This document shows, piece after piece, positions 41,670 through 48,915 of a stretch of DNA of 64,000 nt. Each line of letters begins with the position of its first letter. Position 1 is the stretch's first letter. Source of the stretch: Kineosporia mesophila (GTDB lineage: Bacteria > Actinomycetota > Actinomycetes > Actinomycetales > Kineosporiaceae); the NCBI RefSeq assembly GCF_021129235.1, contig NZ_JAJOMA010000001.1, positions 764,903 through 828,902 on the forward strand, given 5' to 3'. A program made the position numbers and the translations under genes. The notes beneath the pieces were generated by a model. It ran no database searches. It was not told the DNA's origin and worked only from the letters and a program-made list of their open reading frames with translations.

Positions 41670-43891
41670 AAGGGCGCCACGGTCCGGTAGCTGACGAGGT
41701 CGGCGCTGCCGCCCAGCTCGTTCGTCGGACGGGCGAGCAGGTCGTGCACGCCGTCCTCGTCCACCGGTCGCGACCAGTAGTAGCCCTGGCCGATCGGGCA
41801 GCGCACCTGACGCAGCCAGGCGGCCTGTTCGGCCACCTCCACCCCCTCGGCCACGGTGGAGAGGTTCATGGTGTGGCTCATCGCGATGATCGCCTCGGTG
41901 ACGCTGGCGCCCTGGGCGTCCGAGGCCACCCGGTCGATGAACGACTTGTCCACCTTGAGCACGTCGATGGGTAGCTCGGTCAGGTAGGCCAGCGAGCTGT
42001 AGCCGGTTCCGAAGTCGTCGACGGCGACCCGCACGCCCCGTGAGCGCAGGTGCGAGAGCCGCGGGATGACGTCCTCAAGATCGTGCAGCACCACACTTTC
42101 GGTGATCTCCAGGGTGAGCCGGTCGGCGGGCAGGCCGGACTCGGTCAGGGCCCGGTCGACCTGCTCGACGAAGTCGGAGCGCACCAGTTGCTGGGCGGAG
42201 ATGTTCACCGCCATGCTCGGCCGGCGCCAGTCACCCTGCAGGGCGGCCGCGAACCGGCAGGCCTGGAAGAGCACCCAGGTGTTCAGCTGCACGACCAGGC
42301 CGGTCTCCTCGGCCATCGGCACGAAGGCGGCGGGGGAGAGCAGGCCCCGCACCGGGTGCTGCCAGCGCACCAGGGCCTCGAAGCCGACGATCTTGCCGGT
42401 CTCCAGCTCGACGGTGGGCTGGTAGTGCAGCACCAGCTCGTTGCCGAAGATCGCCCGTTGCAGGTCGGCGCGCAGTTCCAGCCGGTCCAGGGCCTCGGCG
42501 TGCAGCCGGGAGTCGTAGGCCGCGACGGTGCTCTTGCCGCGGTCCTTGGCCGAGTACATCGCCACATCGGCGTTGCGCAGGGCCTCCTCGCTGCTGATCT
42601 CGCCGGGGACGGCCTCGGCCAGGCCCACGCTCGCGGTCACCGGCATCCGGGCGTCGTCGATGACGATCGGCTCGGCGATCAGGTCGACCAGCTGCTGGGC
42701 CCGCGCTTCGGCCTCGGAGAGGGTGGACGACTCCAGGAGCACCGCGAACTCATCTCCTCCCAGCCGGGCCGCGGTGTCGCCCGCCCGGGTCGCCCCGCGG
42801 ATGCGCCGGCCGATCACCTCGAGCACCTTGTCGCCGGTGCCGTGCCCGAGCCGGTCGTTGATGTTCTTGAAGTCGTCCAGATCGATGAACAGCACGACCA
42901 GCGACCGGGTCGGGCCGGGCCGCCGCACCAGCGCGTGGGAGAGCCGGTCGGCGAACAGCTGGCGGTTGGCCAGGCCGGTCAGCGAATCGTGAAAGGCCTG
43001 GTGGGTGAGGCGTTCCTCGAGGGCGTGCCGTTCGGTGACGTCGCGGAAGGTGAGCACGAACCCGCCCACGACCTCCTCGTGCAGCAGGTTCGCCAGCATG
43101 CCCTCGATCACCAGCAGCCGGCCGTCGGCGTGGCGCATCCAGAGCTTCACCGCCGCGTCCTCGCCCGCCCGCAGGGTGGCCAGGAGGTGCACGAGACGGT
43201 TGACGTCCTCCGGCTGGAGCAGGGCGGCCAGGCGGGTGTTGATCAGTTGCTCAGCCGGCACCCCGAGCACCGCCTTGGCCGAGGGGCTGACGTAACTGGT
43301 GCGGGTGTCCAGGTCGAACACCGTCACCACGTCGGTACCGTTCTGCACCAGGGCCAGCAGCCGTTGCTCGCCGGCGGTGACCGCCTCCCGCTCGGTGACG
43401 GCCTGCTGCAGGGCCCGGTGCCGTTGCACCAGTCGCCGGAACCAGGCGAACCAGCCGATCGAGACGATGATCAGCAGTGACGCGTAGATCATCCGGGCCT
43501 GCCGGTCCAGGGCCTGGTGCCGGTCGGTCAGGGTCCGGCCGAGGACCCGGGCCTGGTCGGAGAGCGTGACCAGGCGTTGCGGGTCGGCCGGGGAGGCGGC
43601 CAGGGCGTCGGCGGCCTCGCGCGGGCCGGCCAGGTCCTCCCGGCTGACGCCCGCCCCGGCCAGGCCGTCCAGGGCACGGAAAGTGCGGGGCAGGAGCCCG
43701 GCGCCGTCCTGCGAGAGGGCGATCGTGTCGGTGACCTGCTGCTCCATCCGGGCCTGCAGGAGTTCCTGTCGCTGCACCGGCTCGGTGCGCCGGTAGACGC
43801 CGACCAGCAGGGCGAACTCGGCCACCACCAGGGCGATCGTGAAGAGGGACGTGATCGTGACGCGGATCGGTGAATCGGCGTTCGTCCTCAT
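41666..43891 (-). CDS. Membrane PAS-GGDEF-EAL cyclic-di-GMP protein
   Basis: A 741-residue protein with a good ribosome binding site (GGAGGAGCAGGGA). Two transmembrane segments (ITSLFTIALVVAEFALLVGVY at about 13-33; MIYASLLIIVSIGWFAWF at about 137-154) bracket a small extracytoplasmic sensor region. A PAS domain follows (about 175-295), then GGDEF (about 310-465, with intact RLGGDEFAVLLE near 378), then EAL (about 480-735, with GFEALVRW near 502, NISAQQL, EITESV, VDDFGTGYSSL). Key catalytic residues of both domains are present, so both synthesis and hydrolysis of c-di-GMP are possible. Confidence 0.93.
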   Translation of the reverse strand: MRTNADSPIRVTITSLFTIALVVAEFALLVGVYRRTEPVQRQELLQARMEQQVTDTIALSQDGAGLLPRTFRALDGLAGAGVSREDLAGPREAADALAASPADPQRLVTLSDQARVLGRTLTDRHQALDRQARMIYASLLIIVSIGWFAWFRRLVQRHRALQQAVTEREAVTAGEQRLLALVQNGTDVVTVFDLDTRTSYVSPSAKAVLGVPAEQLINTRLAALLQPEDVNRLVHLLATLRAGEDAAVKLWMRHADGRLLVIEGMLANLLHEEVVGGFVLTFRDVTERHALEERLTHQAFHDSLTGLANRQLFADRLSHALVRRPGPTRSLVVLFIDLDDFKNINDRLGHGTGDKVLEVIGRRIRGATRAGDTAARLGGDEFAVLLESSTLSEAEARAQQLVDLIAEPIVIDDARMPVTASVGLAEAVPGEISSEEALRNADVAMYSAKDRGKSTVAAYDSRLHAEALDRLELRADLQRAIFGNELVLHYQPTVELETGKIVGFEALVRWQHPVRGLLSPAAFVPMAEETGLVVQLNTWVLFQACRFAAALQGDWRRPSMAVNISAQQLVRSDFVEQVDRALTESGLPADRLTLEITESVVLHDLEDVIPRLSHLRSRGVRVAVDDFGTGYSSLAYLTELPIDVLKVDKSFIDRVASDAQGASVTEAIIAMSHTMNLSTVAEGVEVAEQAAWLRQVRCPIGQGYYWSRPVDEDGVHDLLARPTNELGGSADLVSYRTVAPF

Positions 43892-43949
43892 TCCCTGCTC
43901 CTCCCCGTCGAGCCGTCATCGGCGCCGGCGGGGAGGGGCTTGAGGGGGC

Positions 43950-44162
43950 TTAACCCGAGACCACGGTCCAGGTGCCGCCCGCGGTGGTGACCACGTCGCC
44001 CGGGCGCAGCTTGCGGCCGCGCCGGATCTCCGGCTCACCGTTCACGTCCACATCACCCGCGGCGATCATCAGTTTGGCGTCACCGCCGCTGCCGATCGCC
44101 CCGGCAAGCTTGAGGAAGGTCCCCAGGGGGATGTACTCGTCATTGATCTCGACTTCTGGCAC
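43950..44162 (-). CDS. S4-domain RNA-binding protein
   Basis: GTG 44162 gives 70 residues (PEVEINDEYIPLGTFLKLAG ... KLMIAAGDVDVNGEPEIRRGRKLRPGDVV), a nearly minimal S4 domain of the YbcJ/RlbA kind, as found in ribosome-associated proteins. It binds structured RNA, probably rRNA. The divergent LigD-type gene begins 61 bp away, so the two share a promoter region. A longer start at 44198 would overlap that region further and is less likely. Confidence 0.8.
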   Translation of the reverse strand: MPEVEINDEYIPLGTFLKLAGAIGSGGDAKLMIAAGDVDVNGEPEIRRGRKLRPGDVVTTAGGTWTVVSG

Positions 44163-44222
44163 AGGGTCATGATGCAGGTCGTCGGGTTGTCGTCCCAAAA
44201 CTCGTCATCCCAGAATGGAGGG

Positions 44223-44816
44223 GTGGATCCCCGGCCGGCCTTCGTACTGCACGACCACCGCGTCCCCCGCCCGCACTTCGACCTGAGGCTGGAGCAGGAC
44301 GGGGTGCTGAGGTCGTGGGCCGTCCCGCGAGGGCTGCCGGACTCGCCCGCACACAACCGTCTGGCCGTGCAGGTACCCGACCACGACCTCGGCCACCTCA
44401 CCTACACCGACGAGAACAAGTTCATCGCCGACATCGGGTGGTGGGAGGAGATCGACCGCACCGGGAAGCGTTTCGTGTTCGTGCTGCACGGTCGTTCCGG
44501 AGCCGTGCGCTACGCCCTGATCCGTACCGATACCGACTGGCTGCTGCATCGTACGAAGGAGCAACCTCGAGTCGCGGGAGACCTTCCGGCGGGCCACGGT
44601 GTGGCCATGTCGCAGCTCGAGGTGGGGGACAAGGTCTCCTGGAACACTCCGCAGGGCGCCACGCACGGTGTGGTGAAAGACGTGAAGACCAAGGATTTCC
44701 AGCTGGCGAAGCAGAAGTTCACGGCCACTGAGGACGAGCCGATGTTCGTCGTCGAGAGTGACAAGAGCGGTCACCGCGCGGCTCATCGGGCGGAGGCCCT
44801 GCACCGGCGATCGTGA
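44223..44816 (+). CDS. LigD-type 3'-phosphoesterase fused to a DUF2945 (TUDOR-like) domain
   Basis: GTG 44223 gives 197 residues. Residues about 4-125 match the DNA ligase D 3'-phosphoesterase domain: FVLHDHRVPRPHFDLRLEQDGVLRSWAVPRGLP with the His/Asp metal site, then YTDENKFIADIGWWEEID and RYALIRTDTDWLLHRTK. Residues about 130-195 match the hypervirulence-associated TUDOR domain DUF2945 (VGDKVSWNTPQGATHGVVKD ... FVVESDKSGHRAAHRAEALHR). Stand-alone phosphoesterases clean 3' ends in DNA repair. The added domain and the lack of ligase or polymerase parts are noteworthy. An upstream ATG at 44169 is possible but less likely. Confidence 0.83.
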   Translation: MDPRPAFVLHDHRVPRPHFDLRLEQDGVLRSWAVPRGLPDSPAHNRLAVQVPDHDLGHLTYTDENKFIADIGWWEEIDRTGKRFVFVLHGRSGAVRYALIRTDTDWLLHRTKEQPRVAGDLPAGHGVAMSQLEVGDKVSWNTPQGATHGVVKDVKTKDFQLAKQKFTATEDEPMFVVESDKSGHRAAHRAEALHRRS

Positions 44817-44831
44817 TCTAGATTGGGGTCC

Positions 44832-45338
44832 GTGGCCACGACCCCGCGTACTCCTCAGCCCGCCCCGATCCGGCAGCTCGGTGACCCGGTGCTACGGACC
44901 AAGGCCGATCCGGTCACGATGTTCGACGCGTCGCTGGCCCAGACGGTCGAGCTGATGTTCGCGAGTATGTACGAGGCTCGTGGGGTGGGACTGGCGGCCA
45001 ATCAGATCGGGCTCTCGCACGCGCTTTTCGTCATGGACTGCGAGGGGGTGGTGGCTGTCGTGGCCAATCCGCGCCTCACCGGGCTCTCCGAGGAGACCGA
45101 GACGGCCCCCGAGGGCTGCCTCTCCGTCGCCGGGCACAGCTTCCCGGCCGCCCGCGCGGTGCTCGCCACCGTCGTGGGGCAGGACGAGACCGGTGCGCCG
45201 ATCGAGATCACCGGTGAGGGCGAGGTCGCGCGCTGCCTGCAGCACGAGACCGACCACCTGAACGGCAAGGTCTATCTCGACCGGCTGTCGGGCGAGGTGC
45301 GCAAGCGGGCTCGCGCCGAGGTCGAGACGGTGAATTGA
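44832..45338 (+). CDS. def: Peptide deformylase
   Basis: GTG 44832 follows TAGATT by 7 nt (leaderless); 168 residues. All three motifs are present: GVGLAANQIG (about 52-61), EGCLSV with the Cys metal ligand (about 95-100) and QHETDHLNG (about 137-145, H-E-x2-H). It removes the formyl group from nascent N-terminal Met. The first motif is canonical; the C-terminus is short, as in actinobacterial type enzymes. Only 15 bp downstream of the LigD-like gene but with its own promoter signature. Confidence 0.95.
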   Translation: MATTPRTPQPAPIRQLGDPVLRTKADPVTMFDASLAQTVELMFASMYEARGVGLAANQIGLSHALFVMDCEGVVAVVANPRLTGLSEETETAPEGCLSVAGHSFPAARAVLATVVGQDETGAPIEITGEGEVARCLQHETDHLNGKVYLDRLSGEVRKRARAEVETVN

Positions 45339-45485
45339 GGACGAGGCTCAGCACGGGTCCCTCCGGTCACCCACCGCTTCGGGGCCCCTGGGGACCGGAG
45401 TCTCCCGGACGTCCTTCATCGGGATCGGCCACAGGGGGATCAGCGATCCCTGGCTGATCTCTGGCAGCCCTGCCGAACGGGGCTG

Positions 45486-46334
45486 ATGATGGACGACGTG
45501 GATCGTGATGCTCTGGCCGACTTCCTGCGCCGTCGCCGGGAGGCCCTGCAACCGGCGGACGTCGGTCTGCCCGCCGGGGCCCGCCGCCGGGCGCACGGGT
45601 TGCGGCGCGAGGAGGTGGCCGCGCTCGCGCTGATGTCGACCGACTACTACGCCCGGCTCGAGCAGCGCCGCGGACCGCAGCCCTCGGAGCAGATGATCGC
45701 GTCGATCGCCCGGGCGCTGCGCCTGACCCTGGACGAGCGGGACCACCTGTTCCGGATCACCGGGCACAACGCGCCCACCCGGGTGGTGCGCTCCGACCAC
45801 GTGGCCCCCGGTCTGATGCGGGTGTACGACCGGCTGGACGACACCCCGGCCATGATCGTGTCCGACCTGGGCGAGACCCTGGTGCAGAACCGGCTGGCCA
45901 CCGCACTGATCGGTGACCAGGTGGCGTACGCCGGCAGCGCTCGCTCGGCCGTTTACCGGTGGTTCACCGACCCCGCCGAGCGGCGGCGCTATCCGGAACG
46001 GGATCACGAGTACCAGAGCCGGATTCAGGTCGCGGCCCTGCGGGCGGTCGCCGGGCTGTCGCGCGACCGGCGGGCCGCCGACCTGGTGAGCGCGCTGTCG
46101 GCCGTCAGTGATGAGTTCGTGGAGATCTGGGAACGGCACGAGGTCGGGGTGCGGGAGACCGATCACAAGACGATCGTGCATCCGGAACTCGGCGGCATCG
46201 AGGTGGACTGCCAGAAACTCTTCACCGACAACCGGGCCCAGATGTTGCTGGTGTTCACGGCCCAACCGGGTTCCGAGGGTTACGAGAAGTTGCAGTTGAT
46301 GAGCGTGCTCGGAAATCAGCAGTTCGTTTCTTGA
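45486..46334 (+). CDS. XRE-family regulator with MmyB-like ligand domain
   Basis: A 282-residue protein. The XRE HTH spans about 8-75 (LADFLRRRREALQPADVGL ... GLRREEVAALALMSTDYYARLEQRRGPQPS), the pattern typical of the MmyB/actinobacterial group with R-R-A-H-G-L-R-R-E-E-V. The C-terminal part (about 105-270) fits the MmyB-like ligand-binding domain. Such proteins bind fatty-acid or other small ligands and repress neighbouring reductases; no reductase lies adjacent here. Confidence 0.87.
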   Translation: MMDDVDRDALADFLRRRREALQPADVGLPAGARRRAHGLRREEVAALALMSTDYYARLEQRRGPQPSEQMIASIARALRLTLDERDHLFRITGHNAPTRVVRSDHVAPGLMRVYDRLDDTPAMIVSDLGETLVQNRLATALIGDQVAYAGSARSAVYRWFTDPAERRRYPERDHEYQSRIQVAALRAVAGLSRDRRAADLVSALSAVSDEFVEIWERHEVGVRETDHKTIVHPELGGIEVDCQKLFTDNRAQMLLVFTAQPGSEGYEKLQLMSVLGNQQFVS

Positions 46335-46445
46335 AGCTTTTTATTCTTCCGGGTACGGAGGCCGGCGATACCGCTAGGAGAGATTCGCCGGCCTCCGGTT
46401 CAGCGGGGACTGCTCTGCGGATGAAGCGGATGAAGAGCTGGACAG

Positions 46446-46655
46446 CTAGATATCGAACTCGCCGTCTCTCGCTCCGCCGACGAACGCTTCCCATTCGGCC
46501 CGGGTGAAGGCGAACGGGGCGACCGCGGGGTTCTTGCTGTCGCGCAGGAGAATCTGCCCCGTGCTGGGCAGCAGGTTCGTAGCCACCTCGACACACGCGT
46601 TGCCGTTACCGCTGCGGCGGCTCTTGAACCATTCAGGAGTGAGGTTCTCCGTCAA
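46446..46655 (-). CDS. DUF397 protein
   Basis: A 69-residue protein with the DUF397 signature WFKSRRSGNGNACVEVA (about 9-25) and the VRDSKNP-like ILLRDSKNPAVAPFAFTRAEWEAFVGGAR. It overlaps the XRE-DUF5753 gene upstream by 23 nt, the standard pairing in streptomycete-type actinobacteria, in which the small protein modulates or is counteracted by the regulator. Confidence 0.93.
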   Translation of the reverse strand: MTENLTPEWFKSRRSGNGNACVEVATNLLPSTGQILLRDSKNPAVAPFAFTRAEWEAFVGGARDGEFDI

Positions 46656-47562
46656 TTTCGAGTCCTTCCAGGAAGGTTGCGATGAGCATTCGACTCGCGC
46701 CTGGATCCAGCGAACTTTTCATGACATCTGACCAGACCAGTTGGTAACTTTCCACCTCTGCGGATTTGGTCAGATACATGGCACCAGTCAGCAGGTCAGA
46801 GTACGCCATTGGTGGTTCCAGCGGCTCGCCCGAGATCGGGTCGCGCGGGAAATGCAACAAAATGAAACCGCCACTGGCAACACCTCCATGCATTCCTGCG
46901 GACCAGGGAACGACGCGTAGTTCCACGTTCAGGCGCTGCGTGACGTCGAGCAGGTGCCGGAGCTGTTCACGGGCAATGCCGGACCCCATCCCCAGTAGCC
47001 GGTGCAGCACCGCCTCGCCCATCGCCACTTCCAGGCGAGGGGCCATCGGGCGGGTGAGCAGCGACTGCCGTTCCAGGCGGGCCTGGACGCGGCGCGCCGC
47101 CTCATCCTCGCCGACGAACCCGGCCGGGACCTGCATGACGCGCTCGGCGTACGACTTGGTCTGCAACAGGCCGGGAACCAGTTCCTGCTCGTAGTACTGG
47201 ATCGTGGCCGCCGAGTCTTCCAGCGAGACGTACATGGCGAACCATGGCGGCAGTGACGTCTCGGTGTAGTCGTGCCACCAGGATTTGCGCGGACCGAGGC
47301 GGGTCTCGGCGGTGAGGGCCATGAGGACCTCGCGATCGGTCTCCGGGGCCCGGTACTGATCCAGCATGTGCCGCACCTGCACATCCCGGAACTTCACGCC
47401 GTCCGTGCCGTTCTCCATTCGGATGAGCGTGGATTTACTCAGTTCTACCCGTTCCGCAGCCTGGTCCTGTGTGAGGCCGGCCTGTATGCGGAGTCGTTCG
47501 AACTGGCGGCCGATATGGCGGCGGAGCAAGGCGATTCCGATGGTCCCGGCAGGTTCAGGCAT
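46633..47562 (-). CDS. XRE-family regulator with DUF5753 domain
   Basis: ATG 47562 follows GGAAAGG by 7 nt; 309 residues. The XRE HTH is at about 12-65 (GRQFERLRIQAGLTQDQAAERVELSKSTLIRMENG). The DUF5753 ligand-like region spans about 110-290 (YYEQELVPGLLQTKSYAERVM; LRHLLDVTQRLNVELRVVPW; GGFILLHFP). Together with the overlapping DUF397 gene it forms the family module whose members affect development and antibiotic production in Streptomyces. The promoter faces a divergent unknown gene. Confidence 0.92.
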   Translation of the reverse strand: MPEPAGTIGIALLRRHIGRQFERLRIQAGLTQDQAAERVELSKSTLIRMENGTDGVKFRDVQVRHMLDQYRAPETDREVLMALTAETRLGPRKSWWHDYTETSLPPWFAMYVSLEDSAATIQYYEQELVPGLLQTKSYAERVMQVPAGFVGEDEAARRVQARLERQSLLTRPMAPRLEVAMGEAVLHRLLGMGSGIAREQLRHLLDVTQRLNVELRVVPWSAGMHGGVASGGFILLHFPRDPISGEPLEPPMAYSDLLTGAMYLTKSAEVESYQLVWSDVMKSSLDPGASRMLIATFLEGLEIDGEPHS

Positions 47563-47705
47563 GGTGCTCGACCTTTCCATCTGATTCATCTTGTCAGGCA
47601 ATTGAACACCATCTACTGGTGAGTTTGATTAGCCGGTAGTGATTTGCCGCAAGTTTTTCAGCAAACGGCTTCTGATAGTTGTCAATTCGGTGGCGAAGGA
47701 GTTAG

Positions 47706-48272
47706 ATGCCGTCATCTCAAGAAGCCTGGGAGCTGGGGCCCCGATCGGATCAGGGTCCGTGGAGCTGTGAGAGAGGCCTGGTGGTGGAGAATTCAGGGGA
47801 TTCTGATCCTGATGTGAAGGCTGGGGCTGGATTGGCGTCCGGGGTTCGTTCTTCCGGGGTTCGTGATCTTCCGCTCCAGTCGGCGCGTTCTCGTTCTTAC
47901 AATACGAATCTGGTTGTCTCTGAGCAGGTCCCGAGAATTCTGGATCCGTGGCCCGGCGCTGCGTCGGTCGACGGCACCGGAGAATGGGTCGGGCGGTTCC
48001 GGATCGACCTGGTGAACGGCCGGGGCTGGCCCGCCCCACCGGCCGAGGTCGAGGTCCGGCGTGAAAGCGTGCACCTGAGGCACGAACTGGTCGAGGTGGC
48101 CACCATGCCGAGGCGGTCGTTCGCCGGCTGGCTGGGGGCTTCGGGGGCGGTTCCGCTCAAGGCCGATCACGTTGTCTGGTCCGTGCAGCTGGGAGCGCTC
48201 GTCCTGGCCATCGGGGACACCTGCTACCGGCTCACGGACGAGTCCTGGCGGCAGGTCGTGCTGTTGGTCTGA
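47706..48272 (+). CDS. Hypothetical protein divergent from XRE-DUF5753
   Basis: A 188-residue protein. The first 75 residues are low-complexity (GPRSDQGPWSCERGLVVENS ...). The C-terminal 110 look folded (EWVGRFRIDLVNGRGWPAPP; VEVRRESVHLRHELVEVATMPRRSFAGWL; VVWSVQLGALVLAIGDTCYRLTDESWRQVV), mainly beta-strand, with a repeated W-x-V pattern. The real start may be the GTG near 47784, at LVVENSGD. Position opposite the XRE/DUF397 pair suggests regulation by it. Family unknown. Confidence 0.55.
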   Translation: MPSSQEAWELGPRSDQGPWSCERGLVVENSGDSDPDVKAGAGLASGVRSSGVRDLPLQSARSRSYNTNLVVSEQVPRILDPWPGAASVDGTGEWVGRFRIDLVNGRGWPAPPAEVEVRRESVHLRHELVEVATMPRRSFAGWLGASGAVPLKADHVVWSVQLGALVLAIGDTCYRLTDESWRQVVLLV

Positions 48273-48407
48273 ACCGGCCGCCCGGATGCCTCCGGTGGTT
48301 GCTGTTCCAGGTGACTGCTGTGCCAGCTGAGTGCGGTCTCAGGTGAGTGCGGTGGGCTGGCGAGTGCGGTGGCTGCGATGGATGGTGCGTGCGGTGGCCG
48401 TACTGCT

Positions 48408-48498
48408 CTGGCCACCTGGTCTGGCCACCTGGTCTGGCCACCTGGTCTGGCCACCTGCTCTGGCCGGCTGGTCTGACCGCTTGCTCTGACTGATTGCT
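48408..48498. repeat. 13-nt tandem repeat, about 7 units
   Basis: CTGGCCACCTGGT is repeated exactly three times (48408-48446), then decays through four degenerate units to 48498. It lies in a 640-bp stretch (48273-48915) for which I find no convincing gene; the unit length is not a multiple of three, which argues against a coding role. The rest of the stretch shows no hairpin or promoter I can name. Confidence 0.9.
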
Positions 48499-48915
48499 CT
48501 GGGCTCGCTCGTACTGACTGGCTGCCCTGTGGTCGATTCGCCGTCGCCGATCTCGACGGCGAGTCCCTTGAACGGCTCGGCCCTCGCCGACGCGTATCCC
48601 TCCACGCGTTGCCCCGTGCGGTGCTCCATCCGGGGCCGGCGGGGGCCGAGCCACGGTCAGTTCTCCCAGAGGTCCTGGGCCCGGGTCGCCGCCAGGTGCC
48701 GACGGGCCCGAGAGCAATTTTACTGATCAGATGTGCCCGAAAGGGAGGCTCGTTCTGTCTCGTTCGGCGCGCTGGATCTCCTCGGGCCGGTCGACGAGTT
48801 CTCGTGGGTCCGGCCGCTTGGTGCCCTGATCACCCAGGGCCCTGGTGGCCGGGCACTGAGCGCTGCTGGTGCTCGCGGCAAGTGCCCGCCGGGGACATCG
48901 GCTCAGTTCGTGAGC

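Noticed and set aside
42050..43480. Long plus-strand frame over the GGDEF-EAL gene
   Set aside because: Antisense of intact GGDEF and EAL motifs; no domain of its own.
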